From Microcaldota archaeon (GTDB lineage Archaea > Micrarchaeota > Micrarchaeia > Anstonellales > Bilamarchaeaceae), in contig JAFGCC010000014.1 in the NCBI GenBank assembly GCA_016932815.1, positions 144,129-208,128 of the forward strand: DNA of 64,000 bases. The letters run 5' to 3'. The notes under the pieces are model-generated. The model made no database searches. It worked only from the letters and a program-made list of their open reading frames with translations, and was not told where the DNA came from. Positions within the stretch are counted from its first letter, which is position 1, and every line of letters starts with the position of its first letter. A program made the position numbers and the translations under genes. Positions 50,427-58,893 of the stretch are shown here, in pieces.

Positions 50427-51896
50427 TCACCCTTTCCATCCTCCGCTTTCTAGGCCAAACTTCTTGACCAGCTCAACTACTTCGGCTTCGTCGCCGCCCT
50501 TTGTGACCTGCGCAAGTATTGCGAGGTTCTTTACAAGAGAACAGCTTGGGCCTTCGGGCGTTTCGCTGGGGCATAGCTTTCCCCAGTGCGTCCCGTGGAG
50601 GTCCCTCGCCTTGAAGTGCGGGTGCTTCTTGCTCAAAGGAGAGATAATCCTGCGCATGTGCGACATCATTGCGAGGTTGCTTGTGCGGTCAAGGAGCTGG
50701 GAGACACCCGTCTGCCCGGCAATCCAGTTCCCGGTTGCCATGGCGTAGCGGATGCGGTCAACTAGGGTATCCTGGCGCACTAACGTGTGCACCTGGAGCT
50801 TCCTGCCCCTTGCATCCGCCCTGCTTGCCTGGTATATTATGTCCTTTGTCAGGAACTGGAAGGCGTAGCGGAAGAGCTCGTCCATCAGGTTGCCTGCAAG
50901 TTTTACCCTCTTGTTTGCGTAGTGGTCCTTGTCGTCCACTGCGAGCCTCTTGTTGGCAACGCGGATTGCCCTCTGCGCCATCCTTATTAGGTAGTATGAT
51001 TTCTTTGGGAGGTCGCCCTTCTCCACTCCGAGATGCGGCAGGAGGTAGGTGCCTACTAAGTTGTCAAGCCTTGAGAGGCGGAACTCCTCGGGCTGCCCGG
51101 GCGAAATCCTCTTGCTTAGTGTCTGGATTGCATCTTCCCTGCTCTTGCACGGCTCTTTTTCAAGGTTGAGGAGGATGTCGTTCTGGATGATGCGGTCCTG
51201 CGAGAACGCCGCTAGGATGTCCTTGTCTTTTTCAAGCCCCAGCACCCTAAGGAGCTGGATGAAAGAGAGGTCGGGCGGGGTTGCGGGGAATTCCACGCGG
51301 AGGAACCCGTCTGCGTTCCTTGTGACCACGCACCTTGCGCGGAAGCCGTGCCTTGTTGAGAACACCTTTGCAACGGTTCCCGTGGTTTCCTTTGTGGTCA
51401 TGATTTTATTGGGGACTAAGTCCTCGATTCCAACTAGCACGCGCTCGCTGCCATTTACTATGAAATATCCTCCGGGGTCGTCGGGGTCTTCGCCCGCGTC
51501 TATTAGCTCGTCCTTGGTCATGTGGGAGAGGTAGCAGAGCTTGGACTTTACCATCACCGGGATTTCCCCGATGAAAACGTCGGAGTAGGTCGGGCGCTCA
51601 ATGCCATTGAAGAGGGGAACTATCTCCATGAAAACCGGGGCGGCATATGTTATGTTGCGAAGCCGTGCTTCTGCGGGGGCAATCTGCCTGTATCCCCCTT
51701 TTACCTCATAAAACCTTGGGGGCTCAACGCGGAGTTTTCCCAAAACGAGTTCAAAACCTTCGACATTCGTCTCGATTTTTCCCACCCTGTCAACAACCGC
51801 CTGCATTCCCACGTCAACGAACCTGTTGTAGGAATCAAGCTGCTGCTTGACAAGGCTGTTAGTCCTAAAATATGAATCAAGAAGTGCGCCTCTCAT
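50427..51896 (-). CDS. rpoB2: RNA polymerase subunit B'' (N-terminal half of B)
   Basis: 489 residues; the N-terminal lobe of the second-largest subunit. It begins RGALLDSYFRTNSLVKQQLDSYNRF, contains the conserved YFIVNGSERVLVGIEDLVPN and ETTGTVAKVFSTR, and ends with HFKARDLHGTHWGKLCPSETPEGPSCSLVKNLA. Its ATG is preceded by AAAAGGTGA. The break between B'' and B' falls at the usual archaeal position. Confidence 0.97.
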   Translation of the reverse strand: MRGALLDSYFRTNSLVKQQLDSYNRFVDVGMQAVVDRVGKIETNVEGFELVLGKLRVEPPRFYEVKGGYRQIAPAEARLRNITYAAPVFMEIVPLFNGIERPTYSDVFIGEIPVMVKSKLCYLSHMTKDELIDAGEDPDDPGGYFIVNGSERVLVGIEDLVPNKIMTTKETTGTVAKVFSTRHGFRARCVVTRNADGFLRVEFPATPPDLSFIQLLRVLGLEKDKDILAAFSQDRIIQNDILLNLEKEPCKSREDAIQTLSKRISPGQPEEFRLSRLDNLVGTYLLPHLGVEKGDLPKKSYYLIRMAQRAIRVANKRLAVDDKDHYANKRVKLAGNLMDELFRYAFQFLTKDIIYQASRADARGRKLQVHTLVRQDTLVDRIRYAMATGNWIAGQTGVSQLLDRTSNLAMMSHMRRIISPLSKKHPHFKARDLHGTHWGKLCPSETPEGPSCSLVKNLAILAQVTKGGDEAEVVELVKKFGLESGGWKG

Positions 51897-51913
51897 GCAT
51901 TCACCTTTTTAGA

Positions 51914-52138
51914 TTATTCGGCCACCAGCCGATAGTAATCGTAAGAACCCGTAACGTCGGTCCTGCTTATCCTGATTACGTCCCCGGATTTTGCTTCGAG
52001 GGCTTTTGCGCATGGGTCGTCCGAACGCATTATCGGGAGGTCCGCTGCGGAAATCCCGTATTTCTTAAGCAGCTTTTCTACGTCGCCATCCCCCATAACC
52101 TTCATTTTTGGAACAAGATTGTGCTCCAGTACATCCAT
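51914..52138 (-). CDS. rpoH: RNA polymerase subunit H (Rpo5)
   Basis: 74 residues beginning MDVLEHNLVPKM, which matches the N-terminus of archaeal RpoH (M-x-x-x-x-H-x-L-V-P-K), then LPIMRSDDPCAKALEAKSGDVIRISR and the final YRLVAE. The ORF-track frame extends 62 residues further upstream, but no homologous sequence lies there and the TATA box is about 110-135 nt before the proper ATG, so the transcript has an unusually long leader. In-frame ATGs at 52192 and 52228 are alternatives. Confidence 0.93.
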   Translation of the reverse strand: MDVLEHNLVPKMKVMGDGDVEKLLKKYGISAADLPIMRSDDPCAKALEAKSGDVIRISRTDVTGSYDYYRLVAE

Positions 52139-52269
52139 AGACAGTTTTTTCTTCAAGGGCCCACCCGGATGCCGAGCCTTCCCGACAGGCATGGGGCACA
52201 CTCCGTAGAAGAATACGGGGGCTCGCATAGGGATAAGGCTGGCAGTATCCTTCCATTTTGATACATACT

Positions 52270-52281
52270 GTTTAAAAAGGT
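52270..52281 (-). promoter_or_regulatory. Promoter of the rpoH-rpo-rps operon
   Basis: CCTTTTTAAACAG on the minus strand, centred near 52275, about 135 nt before the RpoH start at 52138 by my numbering, implying a leader of roughly 105-110 nt. No better box is seen nearer the ATG. Confidence 0.45.
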
Positions 52282-52382
52282 TCCGAATTTTCCGGGCGTG
52301 GCTGCCGCTGGGGCATTTGGGCATGTGAAAAAGAGGATACTAACCATAGGGGCTGGGAGGTTTTTAGTAGGATTATTGCACT

Positions 52383-52931
52383 CTATCGAAGTTCATAGAG
52401 CTCTTTTAGCATTTTTGGGAGCTCTTTTGGGCTTTGCGCTTTGAGCAGGAAGCCGTGGTTTTTGAGGGTTATTATGCTTTCCCTGGGCCCGGATGCTTCT
52501 CTTGCAAGCTCCATGCTTCCGTAGGGGAGCTCCGGGACTTCCGGGAATTTCCCCTTTGCTTTTTCCAGCAGCGAATCGTCGTGGAAATGCAGGATTGCAT
52601 TGATTTCCGGCTGGTTCTCGTAGATAAAATGGTGCATGAAGGATTCGGAGGAAGGGGTTTTGCCCTCTGCGATTACGAAGAATGAGGATTCTTCTGCACT
52701 AATTACGTGGGAGAGGGAATCCTTGTTTAATTTGGTTAGCTTTTCGCCTGCGCCTTTTATTAGGAAACCTTTTTTTGTGCGCACACTCAGGTTGCCTTCG
52801 TTTTTGTTTGGGTGGAGGAATTCTTTTAAGGCGGAATCGATTTGCAGGAGCTCTTCTATTCTGGAATCATCCGCGGTTATTCCTCCGGTGATTTTGCAGG
52901 AGAATTTTGCGCCCTTGTATTCTTCACCCAT
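52383..52931 (-). CDS. Class II aldolase/adducin-family protein
   Basis: 182 residues. The family pattern is clear: NEGNLSVRTKKGFLIKGAG (phosphate-binding loop), EGKTPSSESFMHHFIYENQPEINAILHFHDD (with zinc-type histidines HFH) and ITLKNHGFLLKA (third His). Such proteins are zinc-dependent aldolases or dehydratases such as fuculose-phosphate aldolase or MtnB; with mtnA less than 1 kb away a methionine-salvage-type role is possible but unproven. The 3' zinc ligand is less certain. ATG 52931. Confidence 0.85.
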   Translation of the reverse strand: MGEEYKGAKFSCKITGGITADDSRIEELLQIDSALKEFLHPNKNEGNLSVRTKKGFLIKGAGEKLTKLNKDSLSHVISAEESSFFVIAEGKTPSSESFMHHFIYENQPEINAILHFHDDSLLEKAKGKFPEVPELPYGSMELAREASGPRESIITLKNHGFLLKAQSPKELPKMLKELYELR

Positions 52932-52972
52932 GGAAGGTTGGTAATCAAAGAAAAAATAAAACTCTTCCGAAA

Positions 52973-53626
52973 CTACTTCTTCCGCTTCTTTTTTCTGGAG
53001 CGAGAGTAAAGGATGCCGCTTGAGATTGCCAATAAGAGGAAAAGTGCGGCAAAGGAGAGGTTGAATGTCTTACTTATGTTGCAGCTCTCTCCCAATTGCC
53101 CGCTCAAGCCAAATTCGCTTCCTTGCCCGGAGGGGCAATAATCGTCATCCCACATGTTCGGGCAGTTGCCATCATAAGTGTGGGAGGAGCAGTTCTCACT
53201 AGTGATAAACAGGATGTAAGCTAGGCAAAGCAACAGGATAACGGATGATGAGGCAAAGAGCAACTTGAATGCGCCCGCCTTGCCCGACCTGAATTTTTCA
53301 ACTAGGAAGCGGATTGGCAGCCCGATGGCAGCGGCCAATATTGCCACTAGGGGTATGAGCCATACCGGGATGGATGGGAAATAGAAGAACGCACACAAAA
53401 CCGGCAACGTGGCACCATAAAGCAACGAGATTGCAGCCGCGCATGCCTCATTGCAGGGATTCTGGGAGAAATAATACGCCAAGGGAACCGCCAGGGCCAG
53501 GAAACAAAATAGGAAAAGGACGAATGTCACAAACAAACCGGACATGCCTGCCAGGAAAGTCATGGAGGTAAAAATCAAAATCCCAAGAACATACATCACA
53601 AGGAGATGCCTACAATTGATTTCCAT
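52973..53626 (-). CDS. Multi-pass membrane protein with Cys-bearing external loop
   Basis: 217 residues with six or seven hydrophobic segments; residues 150-185 form a polar loop with several cysteines (ENCSSHTYDGNCPNMW... GESCNIS), and the tail is RSRKKKRKK. No transporter or enzyme signature is visible. It starts 6 nt from a region before mtnA's end (46 nt) and is transcribed with neighbours on the minus strand. Family not recognised. Confidence 0.72.
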   Translation of the reverse strand: MEINCRHLLVMYVLGILIFTSMTFLAGMSGLFVTFVLFLFCFLALAVPLAYYFSQNPCNEACAAAISLLYGATLPVLCAFFYFPSIPVWLIPLVAILAAAIGLPIRFLVEKFRSGKAGAFKLLFASSSVILLLCLAYILFITSENCSSHTYDGNCPNMWDDDYCPSGQGSEFGLSGQLGESCNISKTFNLSFAALFLLLAISSGILYSRSRKKKRKK

Positions 53627-53671
53627 GGATAGGGCCTCTTCTTCAACGTTTAAAATCCTTTCAAGCAGCCA

Positions 53672-54622
53672 TTATTCAGGAGGCGAGCAGGAGAGCCCGT
53701 GCTCGGTAACGTATGCTGTTACCAGCGATGCGGGAGTTACGTCAAAGGCGAAATTGGCCGCGCGGGTGCCTTCTGCGAATGCGCGCACTCCGGCTGGCTC
53801 CAATATCTCGCGCTCATCCCTCCTTTCTATTGGGATTTTCTCCCCGGATTCCAGTTTGGAATCTATTGTGGATGAGGGGGCGAGAACGTAGAAGGGGATG
53901 CGGTGGTGCTTTGCAAGGACCGCTAAGGGGTAGGTGCCGATTTTGTTTGCGAAATCGCCATTCTTGCAGATGCGGTCTGCGCCCACCATTATTAGGTCCA
54001 CTTCCCCCTTGCGCATCAGGGAACCCGCAGTTGAATCGGTTATTACGTTGTGGGGGACTCCGGCTTCGCTTAGTTCGTAGCTTGTTAGTGCGCCCTGGAA
54101 CCTGGGGCGGGTTTCATCAACCCAGGCAAATACCCCTTTGCCCTTTTTGTGGGCGTAGAGTATTGCGCCTAGTGCGGTTCCGTATTTCCCAACCGCAATC
54201 GGCCCGGTGTTGCAATGGGTAAGAACCCTGTTCCCCTCCCCGATTAGTTCTGCGCCGTGCATGCAGATTAGCTTGCATTTATTGTAGATTGATTGCTCCC
54301 ATTCGGCTGCACGCTTTTGCGAATCCTCTCCGTTGTTTATGCCCTCTTTCATGAAATCAATTGCGTTCTTGAGGTCTATTGCCGTTGGGCGGGAATTGAG
54401 TATTTCTTCTGCCGCGCTATCTATTATGTAGCCTGCCTTTTCGGCCTGGGAGAGAGCGTATGCGCCTGCAATTGAGATTGCGGGCGCTCCCCTTACTGCC
54501 ATCTCCCTTATTGCCCCTATTGTCTGCTTGTAGTTCTTGCAGAGTAGGTATTCTTCTTTGAAAGGGAGCTTGCGCTGGTCCAGAAGTTTGAGCGTGCCTG
54601 CGGAAAAGGAGAATACTTCCAT
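53672..54622 (-). CDS. mtnA: Methylthioribose-1-phosphate isomerase (or archaeal eIF2B-like sugar-phosphate isomerase)
   Basis: 316 residues of the MtnA/eIF2B-alpha family, isomerising the phosphorylated aldose of methionine salvage or, in some archaea, ribose-1,5-bisphosphate. Motifs: MAVRGAPAISIAGAYAL, THCNTGPIAVGKYGTALG (catalytic Cys of HCNTG), VDETRPRFQGALTSYEL, DLIMVGADRICKNGDFANKIGTY (catalytic Asp). VRGAPAI and HCNTG are typical of MtnA. The ATG lies about 25 nt after a TTAAAATAACC box. A 58-bp copy of its 5' end lies upstream (54752..54809). Confidence 0.9.
   Translation of the reverse strand: MEVFSFSAGTLKLLDQRKLPFKEEYLLCKNYKQTIGAIREMAVRGAPAISIAGAYALSQAEKAGYIIDSAAEEILNSRPTAIDLKNAIDFMKEGINNGEDSQKRAAEWEQSIYNKCKLICMHGAELIGEGNRVLTHCNTGPIAVGKYGTALGAILYAHKKGKGVFAWVDETRPRFQGALTSYELSEAGVPHNVITDSTAGSLMRKGEVDLIMVGADRICKNGDFANKIGTYPLAVLAKHHRIPFYVLAPSSTIDSKLESGEKIPIERRDEREILEPAGVRAFAEGTRAANFAFDVTPASLVTAYVTEHGLSCSPPE
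54565..54622. repeat. 58-bp direct repeat, copy 1 (mtnA 5' end)
   Basis: Identical over 58 bp to 54752..54809; this copy encodes the first 19 residues of MtnA and ends exactly at the ATG. Confidence 0.9.
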
Positions 54623-54716
54623 GTAGGTTGATTTAGCGCATAAGGTTATTTTAAGATGGGGGTTGGTGCAGGCAGAAAAATGCTAGGAAGGAGATTTGTG
54701 GGGGGAGGTGGTTCCA

Positions 54717-54809
54717 CTAGGGGAGGGGGCGCTCCCCCTCACCTGGTGCGAGGAGCTTGCGCTGGTCCAGAAGTTTGAGCGTGCCTGCGGAAAAGGAGAA
54801 TACTTCCAT
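54717..54809 (-). pseudogene. Truncated 5' copy of mtnA
   Basis: An ATG at 54809 opens the same 19 residues as MtnA (MEVFSFSAGTLKLLDQRKL), then diverges into LAPGEGERPLP and stops after 30 codons. It has its own TATA-like box (CTTAAATCTG) at leaderless spacing upstream, so a short peptide could be made. It is best read as a partial tandem duplication; the intervening DNA is GC-rich without genes. Confidence 0.75.
54752..54809. repeat. 58-bp direct repeat, copy 2
   Basis: Second copy of the mtnA 5' end, 187 bp from copy 1 (start to start), same orientation. Confidence 0.9.
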
Positions 54810-54863
54810 TATTGTATTGGTTTGTAGAAGCAGATTTAAGGGTTTCTTTTGGAAATGAGTGAT

Positions 54864-55457
54864 ATGATAGTAATCATAGACAACGGCTCGCAGTACACCC
54901 ACCTAATAAAGAGGAACATGAGGGATTTGGGCAAAGAAGCGCAAATCCTCCAGAACAAGGGCGAAGGGACGCTAATTGGGGTTGCCGCGCTCAACCCAAA
55001 GGCAATCATACTAAGCGGGGGGCCATCATCCGTTACGGTTGGGGACAACGGGGCAAGCGCGCAAATCATCCAGAAGGTATGGAATGGGGAGGATGGATGG
55101 GGCGGGATTCCGCTTCTTGGAATATGCTACGGCCACCAGTTGCTTGCATATGAGCTTGGGGGGAGAGTGGGAAAGGGGGCTTCCGCGGAATACGGGCTGG
55201 GGCGCGTTTTCGTGGATGACGAGGATGTGCTGTTTAAGGGAGTGCCTTCGGAATTTACCGCGTGGGTTTCACATTTTGACGAGGTAAAGGAACTGCCAGA
55301 GGGGTTTGTGCCGCTTGCGCACTCTAAGACCTGCACGGTTGAGGCAATGAAGCATTCGGAGCGCAAAATCTTCGGCCTGCAGTTCCACCCCGAAGTGTGG
55401 CACACGGAAAACGGGGAGAAGATACTGGAGAACTTCCTCTTGGCCATTGAATCCTGA
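54864..55457 (+). CDS. guaAA: GMP synthase glutaminase subunit
   Basis: 197 residues. A stand-alone GATase1 as used by archaea for GMP synthase (the ATP-PPase subunit is encoded elsewhere). It starts MIVIIDNGSQYTHLIKR, has ILSGGPSSV, catalytic Cys in LLGICYGHQLLAYELGG, and the His/Glu dyad in LQFHPEVWHTENG. Start: ATG 54864 is in the position where homologs begin and follows an ATTTAAGGG box by about 27 nt; ATG 54855 and TTG 54849 are alternatives. It is divergent from mtnA and its truncated copy. Confidence 0.93.
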   Translation: MIVIIDNGSQYTHLIKRNMRDLGKEAQILQNKGEGTLIGVAALNPKAIILSGGPSSVTVGDNGASAQIIQKVWNGEDGWGGIPLLGICYGHQLLAYELGGRVGKGASAEYGLGRVFVDDEDVLFKGVPSEFTAWVSHFDEVKELPEGFVPLAHSKTCTVEAMKHSERKIFGLQFHPEVWHTENGEKILENFLLAIES

Positions 55458-55467
55458 AAGATTCCGG

Positions 55468-56310
55468 CTACTGGATCCTGAATGCGAACTCCCCCTCTAC
55501 TGGAACCCACGGGCCCGCTTCTGTTAGGTCCTTGCAAACTGCCGTCCATTCCCCCGGTTCATCCGAATACGTCCAGCCCACATTGCCCACCGTGTCATCC
55601 CTCTTTAGGAGAATCCAGTAGGTTCCGGCAGGGAGGATTTTGTCTTGGAGCGAAAACACGTGCCACTCCGGCTCTTCGTCCAGGGAGATTGTGGGGAGCG
55701 TGGCGTTTATGATTAAGCTGGATTCGGAAGTCCCCGGAACGTTGCCAGAAGGCCTGCGCAATTCAAGTATTGCATCCTTTCCGCTGCGCGTTTTGACAAG
55801 CGAGCGAAGGTGCAGCTCCACGCTGGATATTGCAGCCTGGTTTTCCAGGACGAATTCCTGCGCGCACCAGAGGTTGGGGCTAACCTGGTAGCTATCATCG
55901 CCCTCCCCAAATTCCTCGTAGCCTAGGGGGGTTATCGTCAATGGAAGGGTTTTCGCCTCGGAAACCCTGGTCCCGTTTGCATCTTCCAATGCCGCCTCAA
56001 GCTCGTGGTAGCCCACTTCCAGCGCAAGATACGGGATTGAGAGCTCGTTGCTGGATGGGGCATCCGTTTCGTTTAGCGCCACTTTTGCAAAGGATTGTCC
56101 GTCATCGGTTATTGCGAGCACCAATGAAGAATTGAACGTTTCCCCATCCAGTTTTACCAATAGCGAATACTCCCTTGAGAATACGTGGTCCTGCGAACTT
56201 ATCGCAAAATACTTTATTTCGTGGCTCTCTCCCCCCTTGCTTGGGCATCCGCAGAGCAGGAGGGAGAATGCGAGCAGGGAAAGTGCCGCAAGAATCCCGT
56301 GTTGTTTCAT
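55468..56310 (-). CDS. Predicted exported lipoprotein, beta-rich
   Basis: 280 residues with an N-terminal signal (ILAALSLLAFSLLLCGC; a lipobox-like L-L-C motif) and a beta-rich ectodomain. The last 150 residues (CAQEFVLENQAAISSVELHLR... VFSLQDKILPAGTYWILLKRDD ... GWTYSDEPGEW) look like a jelly-roll carbohydrate-binding or DUF4082-like fold seen in secreted archaeal proteins. No catalytic residues recognised. Convergent with guaAA (10 nt apart). Confidence 0.75.
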   Translation of the reverse strand: MKQHGILAALSLLAFSLLLCGCPSKGGESHEIKYFAISSQDHVFSREYSLLVKLDGETFNSSLVLAITDDGQSFAKVALNETDAPSSNELSIPYLALEVGYHELEAALEDANGTRVSEAKTLPLTITPLGYEEFGEGDDSYQVSPNLWCAQEFVLENQAAISSVELHLRSLVKTRSGKDAILELRRPSGNVPGTSESSLIINATLPTISLDEEPEWHVFSLQDKILPAGTYWILLKRDDTVGNVGWTYSDEPGEWTAVCKDLTEAGPWVPVEGEFAFRIQ

Positions 56311-56362
56311 GCTCTGCGCAATCGGGGGGAAAGAATAAAAAAGTTCTCAAACTTTTTTAGCT

Positions 56363-56409
56363 ATTGCAAATTGCCGATGGTATGCTCAACTGCTGATGCA
56401 ATTTGCAAT
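56363..56409. repeat. Inverted repeat between lipoprotein and M24 peptidase genes
   Basis: ATTGCAAATTGC...GCAATTTGCAAT, a perfect 12-bp inverted repeat with a 23-nt loop. A shorter AAAAAGTT/AACTTTTT repeat lies 15 nt before it. Possibly a regulatory site or terminator for the upstream gene on the minus strand. Confidence 0.4.
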
Positions 56410-56476
56410 TCAATAAAAACGCTAGTTGCGTGCGGGTGCGGATTTTTCGCAAAAAGGAAGGCGGCGGTGTGGGGGC

Positions 56477-57427
56477 TTAGAGGACGTTTGCTTTTTTGCC
56501 GTCAAAATGGATTGTGTTCTCGTATCTCAGCCCGTAATTCCCCCTGAAATAAACCGAAGGCTCTATTGTGAATGTTGCGTTTATTATGCTGTCTCTGGAC
56601 TTGGGGGAGAGCGAAGGCATCTCGTGGACCTCCAACCCGATTCCGTGGCCGATTCCGTGCGGGGGATACGGGAGCCCCTCTTTTTCGTAGAGCTTTATTG
56701 AGAGGGCGGCTATCTCCGAACCCTTCTGCATGGAGGGAATCTCGTCTTTTATGAGGCGGAAAATCCTCTTTATTTTCGAATAGTTTTTCTCCTGCTCCCG
56801 GTTTAGGCGGAAGCAGCGGGTGACATCCCCGTTGTAGTGCCCAACCTGCACGCCGTAGTCGATTAGGAGTGGGGAGGAGGTGCGCTTCCGGGTTGGAGCG
56901 GAATGGGGGTATGAGGAGTTTTTTGCGCAAGCGACTATTGCGGCGAATGCGGGGGAAGCGGAGTTTGCAAACGTTTCCGCTAGGAGATGGGATGCGATTT
57001 TATCTTCTGTTGCCTTGGGCTTTTTGCCTGCTTTTTCTATTAGTTTTTTCGAGAGCACGGATGCTTTTTTCAGGAGGGAGATTTCCCCGCTGCTCTTTAT
57101 GCTGCGGTAGAATGCAAGCTCATTTGAAGCATTCTTCAGCCTGAATGCGCGCGAGAGTTTTAGGTAAAGCGATGCGGGGATGCCCCTAAAATCCAGGGAA
57201 AGCATTTCGGATTTTTTGAGCAGTGAGGAGATTGTCGCGAGGGGCTTTTTCCCGTATGAGATTACCTCGTAGCCGCAAACGGATTCCGCGTATTCTAGGT
57301 TCATTTCCGGGACCAGGAGGCGCTTCCCGCTTTTGCCGGATAATAGGAAGGCGTGGTCTATGTCCAGGCCGGAATGGTAGTAGAAATTCGGGTTGAAGGA
57401 TTCTCCGCGATATAAGAGCAGGCTCAT
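56477..57427 (-). CDS. M24 family metallopeptidase, Xaa-Pro dipeptidase-like
   Basis: 316 residues. The creatinase N-domain precedes a pita-bread C-domain with metal ligands in the order LLIDYGVQVGHYNGDVTRCF (two Asp), HGIGHGIGLEVHE (His), FTIEPSVYF (Glu) and RYENTIHF (Glu). This is the standard M24B set for a dinuclear metal. It overlaps the Dph6 stop (ATGA), so it is coupled with dph6; the ORF-track start at 57493 would overlap further. Length is normal (PepQ type). Confidence 0.9.
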   Translation of the reverse strand: MSLLLYRGESFNPNFYYHSGLDIDHAFLLSGKSGKRLLVPEMNLEYAESVCGYEVISYGKKPLATISSLLKKSEMLSLDFRGIPASLYLKLSRAFRLKNASNELAFYRSIKSSGEISLLKKASVLSKKLIEKAGKKPKATEDKIASHLLAETFANSASPAFAAIVACAKNSSYPHSAPTRKRTSSPLLIDYGVQVGHYNGDVTRCFRLNREQEKNYSKIKRIFRLIKDEIPSMQKGSEIAALSIKLYEKEGLPYPPHGIGHGIGLEVHEMPSLSPKSRDSIINATFTIEPSVYFRGNYGLRYENTIHFDGKKANVL

Positions 57428-58056
57428 TTTCCCACCAGCATTGCGTCTTCTATGTGCGCGACTCCCCGCACGCCGTCCCATTCCTTCCTCCATTTCTTGA
57501 TTTCGATTCTTTCTTCGAAAAACGGCGCGTCCGCAACGAAGGTTTCGCCTTCTCCCCCTTCTAGGAGGGGGTGGACGTTTTTTACTTTGCCCATTTTGGA
57601 GAGCGGCTCGCCCAATAATTCGGGGCCCAGGCCTTCTGCGGAAACCGCGGTAATGTACGTTTCGAAATGCGCGAGCATTTCCCGCTGGAGCACGTTCTCC
57701 TTGTGCCAGAGGGGGGAATAGGTTGGGAGCTTGAGCTCCTGCCCTATCTTGTCTATGCGCTGCTTCTGGTATTCGCTTGCTATTGCCCCGGTAACTATGC
57801 CTTGTATCTCAAGTTCGGAGAGGGCGTCTTTTAGCCCTTCTAGCTCGTTTTCATTTGTAGCTTCCAGGGTAACCTGCGGAAGGCGCATGGCCTGTGCCTG
57901 GAGTTGTGTCCATTGCGCATTTGGGTGGTGGAACATCATTGAGTAGGGCTCCGGGAGCACGGTAACCAGGACCGGGCTCCAGCCAGAATGCATCGCCCAG
58001 AATGCCGCAAACACGCTGTCTTTCCCCCCTGAGAAGAGGCAGGCCACTTTGTGCAT
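57424..58056 (-). CDS. dph6: Diphthine-ammonia ligase
   Basis: 210 residues: catalyses the last step of diphthamide on EF-2. ATP-PPase P-loop CLFSGGKDSVFAAFWA at the N-terminus, the family motif PTYSPLWHKENV near residue 120 and the C-terminal AEGLGPELLGE region are all diagnostic. ATG 58056 starts the family sequence (ORF-track 58149 overlaps another gene). Downstream is the M24 peptidase (4-nt overlap). The substrate EF-2 is encoded in the same window. Confidence 0.95.
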   Translation of the reverse strand: MHKVACLFSGGKDSVFAAFWAMHSGWSPVLVTVLPEPYSMMFHHPNAQWTQLQAQAMRLPQVTLEATNENELEGLKDALSELEIQGIVTGAIASEYQKQRIDKIGQELKLPTYSPLWHKENVLQREMLAHFETYITAVSAEGLGPELLGEPLSKMGKVKNVHPLLEGGEGETFVADAPFFEERIEIKKWRKEWDGVRGVAHIEDAMLVGK

Positions 58057-58078
58057 GAAGCGGGATTGGAAGAGTTGG

Positions 58079-58088
58079 GTTAAAAGGG
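58079..58088 (+). promoter_or_regulatory. TATA box of the HAD phosphatase gene
   Basis: GTTAAAAGGG about 25-28 nt before ATG 58109; it lies over the start region of the divergent dph6. Confidence 0.45.
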
Positions 58089-58108
58089 TTTGGATTGGAA
58101 AAAGATTC

Positions 58109-58882
58109 ATGGCGATAAAGAACGTGATTTTCGACATGGACGGCGTCATGTACGTGGGGAGGACCGCGGTTCCGGGTGCGGCGGAAACCGTTGCTTATCT
58201 AAGGGGGAAGGGAGTAAATGTTTTCTTCCTCACAAACAACGCGGAGAAAATGAGGGAAGAGTTTACGCAGAAGCTGAATTCCTTTGGGATTGAGGCAAAG
58301 GATGGGGAGGTTTATTCAAGCGGGTACGGGGCCGCGCGATACGTGAAGGAAACGTACCCTGGCAAAACCGTTTTCGCTTTCAGCAATGGGACAAAGGCGG
58401 AGATGCAGAGGCAGGGCATTGAACTGGATTTGAGCGGGAAGGCGCAGGTGGTCGTTGCCGGGCTGGACTTGCAGATAAATTACGAGAAGCTCGTTGCCGC
58501 TTTTAGGGCGATTATGGGCGGGGCGGAATTCATTGCCACAAATGAGGACATGGCGTTCCCGGTTGAGGATGGATTGAAGCCGGGCGCTGGGTTGATTGTG
58601 GCGGGGCTTGCGGCAAGCACCGGGAGAAAGCCGGTTAACGTGGGAAAGCCGGAGCCTTATTTGCTGGATATCATACTAAAGGAGCATGGGCTTTCAAAAG
58701 AGGAAACCCTGATGGTGGGCGACCGGCTGGAAACGGATATCCTGATGGCAAAGAGGGAGGGGGTAAAATCCATGCTGGTTTTGAGCGGGGTATCCTGCGA
58801 GAAAGATGCGAAGGAGAAAGGCTTGATTCCGGATTACATCGTGGAATCGGTTGCGGAGATTCCGAAAATGGGAATCATCTAG
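58109..58882 (+). CDS. HAD-superfamily phosphatase, NagD/PGP-like
   Basis: 257 residues. HAD motifs I FDMDGVMYVG, II FFLTNNAEKM, a C2B cap in the middle, III as the Lys in NVGKPEPYL and IV VGDRLETDILMAKR. The NagD-like C2 cap and length match p-nitrophenyl phosphatase/phosphoglycolate phosphatase-type proteins. The start at 58109 follows a TATA box with leaderless spacing. Confidence 0.92.
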   Translation: MAIKNVIFDMDGVMYVGRTAVPGAAETVAYLRGKGVNVFFLTNNAEKMREEFTQKLNSFGIEAKDGEVYSSGYGAARYVKETYPGKTVFAFSNGTKAEMQRQGIELDLSGKAQVVVAGLDLQINYEKLVAAFRAIMGGAEFIATNEDMAFPVEDGLKPGAGLIVAGLAASTGRKPVNVGKPEPYLLDIILKEHGLSKEETLMVGDRLETDILMAKREGVKSMLVLSGVSCEKDAKEKGLIPDYIVESVAEIPKMGII

Positions 58883-58893
58883 GTTGCCATCAA

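Noticed and set aside
54717-54902. 61-aa minus-strand ORF as a full gene
   Set aside because: Only the part from ATG 54809 matches MtnA; the upstream residues overlap the guaAA start and appear accidental.
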